Assembly: GCA_903881475.1 (NCBI GenBank)
Contig: CAIRTK010000050.1
Location: 1 to 52,222 of the forward strand
DNA from: an uncultured Opitutia bacterium
GTDB lineage: Bacteria > Verrucomicrobiota > Verrucomicrobiia > Opitutales > Opitutaceae
Length of the DNA: 52,222 bases
Direction: 5' to 3'
The notes beneath the pieces were generated by a model. The model saw only the letters and a list, made by a program, of their open reading frames with translations, did no database searches and was not told the DNA's origin. This document shows positions 28,966 through 37,772 of the stretch, piece by piece. The position numbers and the translations under genes are program-made. The first letter of the stretch is position 1; the number at the start of each line of letters is the position of its first letter.

Positions 28966-31539
28966 ATGGCTACCAAGTGCAAAGAGTACAATTTTCTGGA
29001 GATTGAGCCCCACTGGCAATCTTTCTGGGAGGAAAATCATTCGTTTCGGACGGAAAGCAACCCGTCGAAGCCCAAGTACTACGTGCTCGACATGTTCCCG
29101 TATCCCTCCGGGGCGGGACTGCACATCGGCCATCCCGAGGGCTACACGGCGACGGACATCGTCGCCCGCTTCAAGCGCGCGAAGGGATTCAATGTCCTGC
29201 ACCCGATCGGCTGGGACGCCTTCGGCCTGCCGGCGGAACAGCACGCCGTGAAAACCGGCACCCACCCGGCCTCGAACACGCAGAACAACATCGTCAACTT
29301 CCGGCGCCAGATCAAGTCGCTCGGGTTTTCCTACGACTGGGACCGCGAGATCGATACGACCGACCCGAAGTACTTCCGCTGGACGCAGTGGATCTTCCTC
29401 CAACTCTTCAAAAAAGGCCTGGCCTACGTCGATGAGCGCCCTGTCTGGTGGTGCCCGGAACTCCGCACCGTCCTCGCCAACGAGGAAGTCATCGACGGCA
29501 AAAGCGAGGTCGGCGGCTTTCCGGTCGAGCGCCGCAACCTGCGCCAATGGGTGCTGCGCATCACCGCCTATGCCGACCGCCTGCTCGCCGACCTGAAGGA
29601 CGTCGACTGGCCCGAATCGACCAAGCGCATGCAGGAGGCCTGGATCGGCCGTAGCGAGGGCGCCGAGATTCTTTTCGACCTGGAAAACAAGGCGCTCGGA
29701 CAGCTGAAGATCTTCACCACGCGGCCGGACACGCTTTTCGGCTGCACCTACATGGTGCTCGCGCCCGAGCACCCGCTCGTCGAGGCGCTCACCACCGAAG
29801 GGCAGCAGGCGGAGGTCGCTCGCTACCGGAAGACCACCGCCGGCAAAAGCGATCTCGAACGCACCGATCTCGCCAAGGACAAATCCGGCGTGTTCAGCGG
29901 CTCCTATGCGGTGAATCCTGTCAACGGGGAACGCGTCCCGATCTGGATCGCCGACTATGTGCTCATGGGCTATGGCACCGGCGCCATCATGGCAGTGCCG
30001 GCGCATGACGAGCGCGATCATGAGTTCGCAGTGAAGTATTCCCTGCCCATCGTGCAGGTGATCGAGGCAGAAGGAACCGAGGCAAAGCTGCCTTATGTCG
30101 GCGACGGCCGGCTGGTTCGTTCCGGCACCTACTCCGGCTTGGACTGGCCCGAGGCCAAAAAGCGCATCACCACCGATCTCGCGGCCCGCGGCTTGGGCAA
30201 GGCTACCGTCAACTTCAAACTCCGCGACTGGCTCTTCTCCCGGCAGCGCTACTGGGGCGAACCCTTCCCGATTGTCTGGCTCAACGAGGCCGATTATCGG
30301 CACGCCATCGCGCACCGCGCCGGCGATGTTCCCGCCACCCCTGTCACCTTCACCAGCGGGGGAGTCACGCATTACGCGCTCCCGCTGCCTGCCGGTGCGC
30401 TCCCGCTGGAATTGCCGTCCGTGCAGTCCTATCTGCCGAGCGGCAATGGCGAAAGCCCGCTCGCCAATGAAACCGCCTGGCTCGAAATCTGGTTCAATGT
30501 CGAGACCGGCGCCGCCGTGCCCGCTGCCCAGCCGAAACCCGCCGGCGGGGCCTGGGTCCGCGGCCGCCGCGAGACCAACACCATGCCGCAGTGGGCCGGC
30601 TCCTGCTGGTATTATCTGCGGTTCACCGACCCGAAAAACGACACCGCCCTCGCCTCCCCCACAGCGCTCCACTACTGGGGAGTGCCGGACCTCTATGTGG
30701 GCGGCGCCGAACATGCCGTGCTCCACCTCCTCTACGCGCGTTTCTGGCACAAGGTGTTGTTCGACCTCGGCGTGGTGCCGCAGAGCGAGCCCTTCACCAA
30801 GCTGTTCCACCAAGGCATCATCCTCGGCGAAGATGGAGAGAAAATGTCGAAAAGCCGCGGCAACGTGGTCAATCCCGACACGCTCATCGCGAGCCACGGC
30901 ACCGATACCCTGCGGCTTTACCTGATGTTTCTCGGGCCGCTCGAGGCCATGAAGCCATGGAATCCCAACGGCATCGAGGGCGTGCACCGCTTCCTCCAGA
31001 AAGTCTGGCGTGAGTGCCTCGGCCGCGAGGGCGAGCTGAATGCCAAGATCACCGACGATCCGCGGTCCGACTCGCCGGAACTCACCCGGCTGCTGCACGA
31101 GACCATCCGGAAAGTCGGCGAGGACATTGAGTCGCTTCGCCTGAATACCGCGATATCACAGATGATGATCTTCGCGAACGCGCTCCAAAAGGCGCCGCAG
31201 GTCAGCCGCGCCACGGTCATGGCATTTCTGCAACTGCTCTCGCCTTTTGCGCCACATATCACGGAAGAACTCTGGGCCCGGCTGGGTGGAATGGGTTCCA
31301 TCCTGCATGTCCCGTGGCCGAAATTTGATCCCGCCAAGCTTGTTGCGGATTCCGTCAAACTGGTGTTTCAAGTGAATGGAAAGCACCGCGGCGACCAGCT
31401 CGTGCCGATCGGCCTTCTCGAAGGCGACGCGGTGAAGCTAGCCCAGATCCACGCTCAAGTAACCCCACATCTTGCCGGTAAACACTTGAAACGAGTGATT
31501 TACGTACCTGGGAGAATCCTGAATCTCGTCGTTGAATAA
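28966..31539 (+). CDS. leuS: Leucyl-tRNA synthetase
   Basis: The 857-residue class I synthetase is of normal length. The HIGH motif is in [20 protein letters not shown]. The CP1 editing domain includes [20 protein letters not shown], and the leucine-specific [14 protein letters not shown] segment is present. The KMSKS loop is K626-S630 ([10 protein letters not shown]). An anticodon-binding helical domain and a small C-terminal domain complete it. It charges tRNA-Leu. The ATG start matches the conserved N-terminus [14 protein letters not shown]. It is divergent from htrA. Confidence 0.98.
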   Translation: MATKCKEYNFLEIEPHWQSFWEENHSFRTESNPSKPKYYVLDMFPYPSGAGLHIGHPEGYTATDIVARFKRAKGFNVLHPIGWDAFGLPAEQHAVKTGTHPASNTQNNIVNFRRQIKSLGFSYDWDREIDTTDPKYFRWTQWIFLQLFKKGLAYVDERPVWWCPELRTVLANEEVIDGKSEVGGFPVERRNLRQWVLRITAYADRLLADLKDVDWPESTKRMQEAWIGRSEGAEILFDLENKALGQLKIFTTRPDTLFGCTYMVLAPEHPLVEALTTEGQQAEVARYRKTTAGKSDLERTDLAKDKSGVFSGSYAVNPVNGERVPIWIADYVLMGYGTGAIMAVPAHDERDHEFAVKYSLPIVQVIEAEGTEAKLPYVGDGRLVRSGTYSGLDWPEAKKRITTDLAARGLGKATVNFKLRDWLFSRQRYWGEPFPIVWLNEADYRHAIAHRAGDVPATPVTFTSGGVTHYALPLPAGALPLELPSVQSYLPSGNGESPLANETAWLEIWFNVETGAAVPAAQPKPAGGAWVRGRRETNTMPQWAGSCWYYLRFTDPKNDTALASPTALHYWGVPDLYVGGAEHAVLHLLYARFWHKVLFDLGVVPQSEPFTKLFHQGIILGEDGEKMSKSRGNVVNPDTLIASHGTDTLRLYLMFLGPLEAMKPWNPNGIEGVHRFLQKVWRECLGREGELNAKITDDPRSDSPELTRLLHETIRKVGEDIESLRLNTAISQMMIFANALQKAPQVSRATVMAFLQLLSPFAPHITEELWARLGGMGSILHVPWPKFDPAKLVADSVKLVFQVNGKHRGDQLVPIGLLEGDAVKLAQIHAQVTPHLAGKHLKRVIYVPGRILNLVVE

Positions 31540-31564
31540 TATCCCGACTAATCAACTTGCATAA

Positions 31565-31582
31565 CTAGGGTCTACACCCTAG
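31565..31582. promoter_or_regulatory. Perfect palindrome upstream of the Tyr-rich exported protein gene
   Basis: CTAGGGT (31565-31571), loop CTAC, ACCCTAG (31576-31582) lies in the AT-rich 93-base gap after leuS, about 50 bases before the next start. There is no T-run, so it looks more like an operator or processing site than a terminator. Confidence 0.4.
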
Positions 31583-31632
31583 ATATAACTGCAACTCAAA
31601 GTCATCTGCGCCATCTTTGCCAAACTTCCAAA

Positions 31633-32037
31633 ATGAACCCTCATTTCCGCCTTTTTCACCGCTTGCCGGCCTTGGGTACGGTTGCAATGAGCGCCACCCT
31701 CGCCTTCGTTACGCTCAGCCTGCATGCGCAGGAGAAAAAGAAGAATCCCTCGAGCAAAATCTACGTCGCCAGCATGGAGGGCCAATCCCAGATCAATCAG
31801 GGCGACAAGATCGCGGATCTGACCCAGAAGTCGGCCTATAACGCCGAAGGCATCTATGTCTGCCGTTTCAATCGCGCCTACCGTAAGCACATCCGCCTTT
31901 ATATGAAGGCGCTGCGCAACGGCAAAAACGAGGTGCTCGGCGTCGTGCTCAACGGCCTCTCGCCCCGCCGCATCGAGTATTACACGAACTACCGGTACTA
32001 CCGGAGCTACAAGAAATACTACGGCTCGCAGGGCTGA
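31633..32037 (+). CDS. Small exported Tyr-rich protein of unknown function
   Basis: The 134-residue protein has a signal peptide (hydrophobic core about residues 14-29; cleavage near SLHAQ). A Lys-rich start of the mature part (EKKKNPSSKIYVAS) and a middle with CRFNRAYRKHIRLYMKALRN follow. The tail IEYYTNYRYYRSYKKYYG contains ten Tyr in about 20 residues, alternating with Arg and Lys. Such tails can bind polysaccharide or form cross-links, but no family is recognised. It has its own AT-rich upstream region with a palindrome and is followed by a GC hairpin at 32089-32113. Confidence 0.65.
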   Translation: MNPHFRLFHRLPALGTVAMSATLAFVTLSLHAQEKKKNPSSKIYVASMEGQSQINQGDKIADLTQKSAYNAEGIYVCRFNRAYRKHIRLYMKALRNGKNEVLGVVLNGLSPRRIEYYTNYRYYRSYKKYYGSQG

Positions 32038-32088
32038 GCGCGCGAGTGCGCTCCGCGTGCTGCCGGGTGAAGGCTGAGGCTTGAACGT

Positions 32089-32113
32089 GCCCGCGTGCCA
32101 TTCCTGCGCGGGC
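32089..32113 (+). terminator. GC-rich hairpin downstream of the Tyr-rich protein gene
   Basis: GCCCGCG (32089-32095) pairs with CGCGGGC (32107-32113) around an 11-base loop, followed by CCGGTCTTTCAACTTTC. The T content downstream is modest, so this is a plausible but imperfect intrinsic terminator. Directly after it, CTTTCAA occurs twice in tandem ahead of CTTTTGG. Confidence 0.4.
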
Positions 32114-32160
32114 CCGGTCTTTCAACTTTCAACTTTTGGGTTTCCACCCTTAATCAGCCT

Positions 32161-33009
32161 GTGCCCCCGCCCTCTGCGTTTCTTCCCGCCGGCTTTGATC
32201 CGACCCGTCCGGTCACGCTCATTGCCGGGCAGGGCATTTATCCCGTGCTCATCGCCGCCGCCGTGCGCCGCGCCGGGATTCCGCTCCGGCTCATTGCGTT
32301 CGATGAGGAGACCCTTCCCGACTTGGTCGCCTCGTTTCCCGAGCGGGAGCGCCGCACCCTGCTCGTCGGCCAGCTCGGCAAGATGCTCAAGGCACTGCAG
32401 GAATTCGACTCGGGCTACGCGCTCATGGCCGGCCAGATCACGCCGCGCCGGCTGTTCAAGGGCCTCCATCCCGACCTCAAGGCGACGAAGATCCTCTTCT
32501 CCCTCAAGCGCCGCAACGCCGAGACCATCTTCGGCGCCATCGCCGGCGAAATTTCCGCCCTCGGGATCCAGTTGCTCGACGCCCGTTCCTTCATGGATGC
32601 CCAGCTCACCACCGCCGGCCCCATGACCGGCCGCAGCTTCCCCATCGAGACCGATTATGTGGAGCACGGCATCGCCATTGCCCGCGAATGCGCCCGGCTC
32701 GACATCGGCCAGGGTTGCGTCGTCCGGAAGGGCACCGTCCTCGCCGTCGAGGCGTTCGAAGGCACCGACGAGATGATCCGCCGGGCCGGCACGTTCAAGA
32801 CCGACGGCGCCCTGTTCGTCAAGACGGTCAAGTCCCGCCAGGACTACCGCTTCGACGTGCCTTGTTTCGGTCAGCGCACGCTCGAGACGATGCGCGAGGC
32901 CGGCCTGTCGGCCGCCGCGCTCGAAGCCGGGCGGGTCATCATTCTCGACCGCCCGGCCGTGATCGCCCAGGCCAAGACCTGGGGGATCAGCCTGCTGGGC
33001 TTCGAGTAA
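32161..33009 (+). CDS. lpxI: UDP-2,3-diacylglucosamine diphosphatase LpxI
   Basis: A product of about 282 residues with the DUF1009/LpxI plan: N-terminal Rossmann-like domain (VTLIAGQGIYPVLIAAAVRR), helical linker (FDSGYALMAGQITPRRLFKG) and C-terminal catalytic domain (DIGQGCVVRKGTVLAVEAFE; GTDEMIRRAG; DVPCFGQRTLETM). It hydrolyses UDP-2,3-diacylglucosamine to lipid X in lipid A synthesis, the same pathway that LptD serves. GTG 32161 gives the normal length; an upstream GTG at 32095 lies inside the hairpin and is less likely. Confidence 0.92.
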   Translation: MPPPSAFLPAGFDPTRPVTLIAGQGIYPVLIAAAVRRAGIPLRLIAFDEETLPDLVASFPERERRTLLVGQLGKMLKALQEFDSGYALMAGQITPRRLFKGLHPDLKATKILFSLKRRNAETIFGAIAGEISALGIQLLDARSFMDAQLTTAGPMTGRSFPIETDYVEHGIAIARECARLDIGQGCVVRKGTVLAVEAFEGTDEMIRRAGTFKTDGALFVKTVKSRQDYRFDVPCFGQRTLETMREAGLSAAALEAGRVIILDRPAVIAQAKTWGISLLGFE

Positions 33010-33084
33010 AGGCGGACCGTCCGTCTCCCGGTCCCGCCACTCCGCCCGCTTGCGCTTTGCCGGTCGGCCCCCACTCTTTCCCGC

Positions 33085-33552
33085 ATGAAACACGACGTCG
33101 TCGCCGTCACCGTCAAGGGGGTCATGCCCACCGCCAACGGCTGCGCCGTGTTCCTGGGTGATGACGCCAAGACCTTCGTCATCTATGTCGACCACTCCGT
33201 CGGCAACGCCATCCAGATGACCCTCGACGGCGTGAAGCGGGAGCGCCCGCTCACGCACGACCTCATCGGCAGCATCATGCTGGGGCTCGACACCAAGCTC
33301 GACCACATCGTCATCAACGACGCCCGCGAAGGGACGTTTTTCGCCCGCATCATCCTCCGCATGGAAAACGAACTGGGCAAAAAGATCGTCGAGATCGATG
33401 CCCGGCCCAGCGACTCCATCGTGCTGGCCCTGCAGCAAAAGCGCCCGCTGCTGGTCTCGCGCCCGGTCTACGACGCCGAGTCAGACCGGACCGAGATCCT
33501 CGAGCATTTCCGCCGGGATCAGGCCGATGAGACGGCCGGGGATGAGGGCTGA
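33085..33552 (+). CDS. Bifunctional-nuclease-like (DUF151) protein
   Basis: The 155-residue protein matches the BFN/DUF151 domain: an N-terminal beta-hairpin region (GCAVFLGDDAKTFVIYVDHS), the central RPLTHDLIGSIMLGLDTKLD (usually RPxtHdll) and the signature FFARIILRME with IDARPSDSIVLAL near the C-terminus. Plant members have RNase and DNase activity; the bacterial role is not settled. It overlaps the dus start by 11 bases. Confidence 0.87.
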   Translation: MKHDVVAVTVKGVMPTANGCAVFLGDDAKTFVIYVDHSVGNAIQMTLDGVKRERPLTHDLIGSIMLGLDTKLDHIVINDAREGTFFARIILRMENELGKKIVEIDARPSDSIVLALQQKRPLLVSRPVYDAESDRTEILEHFRRDQADETAGDEG

Positions 33553-34651
33553 CGCTGCCGTGGACCCTGTTGCCCGCCTTCCGTCCGGACATGTGCCCGG
33601 CCTTCCGCTCACCGCGCTGGCCCCGATGCAGGATGTCACCGACCTCGCCTTCATGCGCGTCATCTCGCACTATGGCGCGCCGGATTATTTCTTCACGGAG
33701 TTCTTCCGCGTGCACGCTCAGTCGCACCCGGAAAAGCACATCCTCCGCTCCTTGGACGAAAACCGGACCGGCCGTCCGATCTTCGCCCAGTTGATCGGCG
33801 AGGACGTCCACCATCTCGTGCGCACCGCCACCGACTTGCTCCGGCACCCGGTCGCCGGCATTGACCTCAACCTCGGCTGTCCCGCGCCCAAGGTGTACAA
33901 GAAGAACGTCGGCGGCGGGCTCCTGCGCGAGCCCGCGAAAATTGACGAAATTCTCGGCGCTTTGCGCGCTGCCATACCCGGGCTGTTCACGGTCAAGATG
34001 CGCATCGGGTTTGATGACACCGTCAATTTCGCGCGCATTCTGGAGCTCATCAATCTCCACCGCGTCGACCTGCTCAGCGTCCATGGCCGCACCGTGAAGG
34101 AGATGTACCGCAGCGAGGTCCACTACGATGCCATTGCCCAGGCCGTCGCCCGGGTCCGTTGCCCCGTGCTCGCGAATGGCAATGTCACCTCCTGCGTCCG
34201 CGCCGCCGGGATCCTCGCCGAGACCCGCGCCGCCGGCGTGATGATCGGCCGCCACGCCATCCGCAACCCGTGGATCTTCCGCCAGTGTCGCGAGCAGTTC
34301 GCCCGGGCGCCCGTCATCTTCCGGCCCACCCTCGCCGAAGTGCGCGAGTACATCGAGCGCCTCTATCGCGAGACGCAGCTTCCCGGCCTGCCCGAGCGCA
34401 TGCACGTGAATAAAATGAAGAAGTACCTCAACTTCGTCGGCCAGGGCGTCGATCCCGCCGGGGCCTTTCTCCATGACATGCGGCGGACGGAGTCGGAGGC
34501 CGCGCTGTTTGCCGTGTGCGACCGCCATCTGCTCGCCGAGCCCGACCGCGAATTCGCCGCCGAGCCCTACCCCGGCGTCATCGCCCGGCCCAACTGCGAG
34601 ACTCCCTCCGTGCTGTCCGACGGCTGCTCGCTCGAAACCATCACCGCGTGA
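33542..34651 (+). CDS. dus: tRNA-dihydrouridine synthase
   Basis: A product of about 369 residues with the FMN-binding TIM barrel of Dus enzymes. ALAPMQDVTDLAFMRV holds the N-terminal FMN-binding motif. IDLNLGCPAPKVYKKNVGGG contains the catalytic Cys. VKMRIGFDD and SVHGRTVKEMY lead to the phosphate-binding ANGNVTS and GVMIGRHAIRNPWIF. It reduces uridine to dihydrouridine in tRNA D-loops. ATG 33542 overlaps the preceding gene by 11 bases; longer in-frame starts are rejected. Whether it is a DusA, B or C type was not determined. Confidence 0.93.
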   Translation: MRADAAVDPVARLPSGHVPGLPLTALAPMQDVTDLAFMRVISHYGAPDYFFTEFFRVHAQSHPEKHILRSLDENRTGRPIFAQLIGEDVHHLVRTATDLLRHPVAGIDLNLGCPAPKVYKKNVGGGLLREPAKIDEILGALRAAIPGLFTVKMRIGFDDTVNFARILELINLHRVDLLSVHGRTVKEMYRSEVHYDAIAQAVARVRCPVLANGNVTSCVRAAGILAETRAAGVMIGRHAIRNPWIFRQCREQFARAPVIFRPTLAEVREYIERLYRETQLPGLPERMHVNKMKKYLNFVGQGVDPAGAFLHDMRRTESEAALFAVCDRHLLAEPDREFAAEPYPGVIARPNCETPSVLSDGCSLETITA

Positions 34652-35907
34652 AGGCTCACCTCCAGTACGGCACCGCCGGCCTCGACCTCGATCTAACCGG
34701 AATCAACGCGACGGTCCTGGCCCCGCGTTTCCTCGATGGGCTGCCGGACGAGGCCGCCGGCTTCATCGCCGCCCTGCGCTCACCGCTCGGCACGCGCCCC
34801 CTGCGTGAGTTGATCGCGGCCACCGACCGCGTCGCCGTCGTCATTCCCGACATCACCCGCCCGCTGCCCAGCGACCGCCTGCTGCCCTGGCTGTTTGCCG
34901 AGCTCGCCCATGTGCCGGCCGGAAATTTCACCATTCTCATCGGCACCGGTTCCCACCGCGCCAACACGCCCGCCGAGCTTGACCGCATGCTTGGGCCCGC
35001 CGTCGCCCGCGGCTACCGTGTCGTCAATCACCAGTCGGCCGAGCCCGCGACCCTCGCCTTCGCCGGCCGCTCCGCCATGGGCTACGACGTGAGTATGGCC
35101 CGCGATTACATCGCGGCCGACCGCCGGATCATCCTGGGGTTCATCGAGCCGCATTTCATGGCGGGATTTTCGGGCGGTTATAAGGCCGTGTTCCCCGGCC
35201 TGGCCGCCCTCGATGCTATCATGCAGTATCATGCCGCGCCTGTCATCGCGGACCCGAGCAGCACCTGGGGCGAGCTCGAGGACAACCTCACGCAGCGCCA
35301 CATCCGCGCCGGCGGTTCCTTGCTACCCGTCGATTTCTGCATCAACGTCACGCTTAATGCGCGCCGGCAAATCACGCGCTATTTCTGCGGCGACACCCTC
35401 GCGGCCCACCGCGCGGGAAGCGCCTTCATCAAGGCCACCGCCATGGCAGCCTGCCCGCATGACTTCCCGGTCGTCGTCACCACCAACAGCGGCTTTCCCC
35501 TCGATCAGAGCCTCTACCAGACCGTCAAGGGCATGGCCGCCGCCGCTCGAATCGTGCGCCCCGGCGGGCTCATCCTCACGGCGGCCCGCTGTAACGACGG
35601 ATTTCCCGCCCATGGCAATTTCCGCACCATGGTCGAGGAATCGGCCTCGCCCCGCGAGCTCCTGGACCGCATCCTGACGGGCACGACCGTGCTCGATCAA
35701 TGGCAGGCCCAGCATTTCGCGATGGTGCTGCTCAAGGCGCGGGTCGCGCTCTACAGCGAACTTTCCGACGCCGATGTCCGCCGCGCCCACGTCTCCCCGG
35801 TGCACGACCTGCGCACCGCCCTCGATGCCGAACTCGACCGCATCGGCCGCGATGCCCCTGTCGCCATCCTCCCCGAGGGCCCGCTGACGATTCCGTATCT
35901 GGTGTAG
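34648..35907 (+). CDS. LarA-like nickel-dependent racemase/epimerase
   Basis: The product has 419 residues and shares LarA (DUF2088) motifs: VVIPDITRPLPSDRLL, LIGTGSHRANT with His103, and IEPHFMAGFSGGYKAVFPG with His169 and Lys179. The spacing of ten equals that of H174/K184 in Lactobacillus LarA, where these residues bind the nickel-pincer cofactor. Family members racemise lactate or epimerise other alpha-hydroxy acids. GTG 34648 overlaps the dus stop by 4 bp (GTGA). The cofactor genes larB, larC and larE are not in the window. The exact substrate is unknown. Confidence 0.88.
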   Translation: MKAHLQYGTAGLDLDLTGINATVLAPRFLDGLPDEAAGFIAALRSPLGTRPLRELIAATDRVAVVIPDITRPLPSDRLLPWLFAELAHVPAGNFTILIGTGSHRANTPAELDRMLGPAVARGYRVVNHQSAEPATLAFAGRSAMGYDVSMARDYIAADRRIILGFIEPHFMAGFSGGYKAVFPGLAALDAIMQYHAAPVIADPSSTWGELEDNLTQRHIRAGGSLLPVDFCINVTLNARRQITRYFCGDTLAAHRAGSAFIKATAMAACPHDFPVVVTTNSGFPLDQSLYQTVKGMAAAARIVRPGGLILTAARCNDGFPAHGNFRTMVEESASPRELLDRILTGTTVLDQWQAQHFAMVLLKARVALYSELSDADVRRAHVSPVHDLRTALDAELDRIGRDAPVAILPEGPLTIPYLV

Positions 35908-36021
35908 GGCGGAGTCGTCCGTACAGGCTGCCCGCTTGCAGGCCCTTTCAGCGCTTCCCCGGGGTTGAATCGAAAAAGCGCGAAGCTGCGATACCCCGAG
36001 TGTAGGCCGGGCGACCGCCAA

Positions 36022-37128
36022 CTATGCCATCGAACCCCGGTCGTCAGATTTTTCCGCCAGCACCGCGTTGAGCTCCGCCGTGGCCTTGAGCAGCCGAGCT
36101 GGCCGCTGGATTCCGCCGGTATTGAGCGCCATCGCCGCGCTGAAATATCCGTCAATCAACCGGTACAGCCGACGGTCCACCGCGCCGTATTTCGCCGTAT
36201 ACGCGCGCCGGAAATGGTGGTGCCAGTTTAACTCGCGATACGGCAGCAAGGCCGGGTCGTCCCAGCGGATGCTCCAGGTGTAGCGGTCGTCGCAACCACC
36301 GATGCCGGTCACCGTCGCCCTCTCCGCCCGCAGGGCCACGAGTTCACCCGTCGCATACGATTCATACTTGACCAGGTCGAACAACGGGAGCGCCTGACTC
36401 ACGCCTGCCACGGAAACCGGATCCACCAGGATGAGCCGCGGTTCGTCTTCCCCTTCAGGCATTTGCCGCCAAAGGATGTTCTCGAGGAAAAAATCCCCGT
36501 GAATGCGCACCGACGGCACGCGATCCAGCGCCGCCAAAGCGTCCCCGTCCCGGATGATTCTTTCCAAGGCGCTCCGCGTTCCGACCGCCGTCACGCCGTT
36601 TAACTCGATCGTGTCCGCGTTAATCAGCCGCGCCAGCGCCGGCTCGGCCTGGAGTCCATCCAATGCCTGCCGAATCGTCAGGACCAGATGCACCGACAGG
36701 GGCTCGTCCCTCGCCGCCGGCTCGTGCAATCGTTGCAACACGGCCTCAGCCAGTTCCGTCTGGAACCGGTCGATCTCCCCCTGGCTCAGCGCGCGGTGCC
36801 GCGCGAGTTCGCCGGCATCGGTGTGGCGCGGGAAGAAAGGCATTTCGTAACCGATGTCGGGAACGCCGTCTGTTTCGCGGTCCCAACCGGCAAGCAGACG
36901 CGGCAGCACGCGGGCGGCACGCGGCGGCAAGGCCGTCAGGTATTTGATTTCCCGCCGCAGCGATTCAATGCCCCACGGGCCGGTAGCCGTTGGCTTGTTG
37001 CGCTTGCGCACGCGCCGTGAGCCGTCCGCGAGCTCGATCACCTCGGTACGATCCCAATAACCGTCCTTCAGCAGTCGAACCGTGCGGCCGGCGCTGGGCT
37101 GGGAGCCGGGTTCAGGCGGAGCGGACAT
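36022..37128 (-). CDS. Aminoglycoside phosphotransferase/kinase-like protein
   Basis: A product of about 368 residues with an APH/choline-kinase fold: a nucleotide-binding N-lobe (TEVIELADGSRRVRKRNK), then the catalytic loop RIHGDFFLENILW with the HGDxxxxN motif, then LILVDPVSV with the metal-binding Asp. The C-terminus is helical and aromatic-rich. It likely phosphorylates a small molecule such as a sugar or amino alcohol; no resistance function should be assumed. ATG 37128 (MSAPPEPGSQ) is preferred over upstream in-frame starts. It converges with larA across 114 bases and follows sufT. Confidence 0.75.
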   Translation of the reverse strand: MSAPPEPGSQPSAGRTVRLLKDGYWDRTEVIELADGSRRVRKRNKPTATGPWGIESLRREIKYLTALPPRAARVLPRLLAGWDRETDGVPDIGYEMPFFPRHTDAGELARHRALSQGEIDRFQTELAEAVLQRLHEPAARDEPLSVHLVLTIRQALDGLQAEPALARLINADTIELNGVTAVGTRSALERIIRDGDALAALDRVPSVRIHGDFFLENILWRQMPEGEDEPRLILVDPVSVAGVSQALPLFDLVKYESYATGELVALRAERATVTGIGGCDDRYTWSIRWDDPALLPYRELNWHHHFRRAYTAKYGAVDRRLYRLIDGYFSAAMALNTGGIQRPARLLKATAELNAVLAEKSDDRGSMA

Positions 37129-37205
37129 GCGCAGAAGTTTTTCGGAAGGATTCCGCGGGTCGGATTGGTTCCAATTCGTGGAGATTCTCCCCGCCTCTCG
37201 CCAGC

Positions 37206-37730
37206 TCACTCCAGCCCCAGCACCTTGCGTCCTTCGGGTGAAATCATCTGCGGCGTCCAGACCGGGTCCCAGACAATGTGCACCTTCGCCGACTCCACCG
37301 TCGGCAGCGCTGCGATCTTCTGGCGGGCATCCTCGGCGATCACCGGGCCCATGCCGCAGCCGGGCGCCGTCAAGGTCATCTTCACGTCCACCGTGTGGCC
37401 GCCGGACGTCTTCTCCACCGCCAGGTCATAGACGAGGCCCAGATCCACAATGTTGACCGGGATTTCAGGATCGAAGCAGGTCTTCAGCGCCGCCCAGACG
37501 GCCGGCTCGCTGAAGTCCCCCGCCACCTTCGTCGCTTCGGCGGTGGGCGAGTAGCCGGCCAGCGCGCCGGCGTTTTCCGCCGCGATGCGGAACAGGCCCC
37601 GGTCCGTGCGGACCGTGACGTTGCCGCCGAGTGTCTGCGTGATGAAGACGTCGGAACCGGCCGGCAGGGTAACTGCGTCACCGGCCGGGATGACGGTCGC
37701 CGGACAGTCGCGGGATAATTTATGGGTCAT
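37206..37730 (-). CDS. sufT: SufT-like Fe-S cluster assembly protein (DUF59)
   Basis: The 174-residue protein has a small N-terminal domain (VTLPAGSDVFITQTLGGNVTVRTD) characteristic of SufT, then a DUF59/MIP18 domain: DPEIPVNIVDLGLVYDL, MTLTAPGCGMGPVIAEDA with the conserved Cys, and VHIVWDPVWTPQMIS. It acts in maturation of Fe-S proteins in the cytosol. No other suf gene is adjacent. It lies 42 bases downstream of sppA on the same strand. Confidence 0.9.
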   Translation of the reverse strand: MTHKLSRDCPATVIPAGDAVTLPAGSDVFITQTLGGNVTVRTDRGLFRIAAENAGALAGYSPTAEATKVAGDFSEPAVWAALKTCFDPEIPVNIVDLGLVYDLAVEKTSGGHTVDVKMTLTAPGCGMGPVIAEDARQKIAALPTVESAKVHIVWDPVWTPQMISPEGRKVLGLE

Positions 37731-37772
37731 GGTAATTTGTCCCGGGCCTGGCTCAGGCGAGCGGCCCGGCGC

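Noticed and set aside
28921-31098. Upstream extension of the htrA frame opposite leuS
   Set aside because: A normal signal peptide begins at ATG 28920; the extension is antisense to leuS and carries no domain.
35951-35981. GCGCTT/AAGCGC pair between larA-like and the kinase-like gene as a terminator
   Set aside because: Only 6 bp with a 19-base loop and no T-run; too weak to call.
36022-37128. Antibiotic resistance by the phosphotransferase-like gene
   Set aside because: The HGDxxxxN motif defines only the broad kinase fold; the chromosomal housekeeping setting gives no support for resistance.
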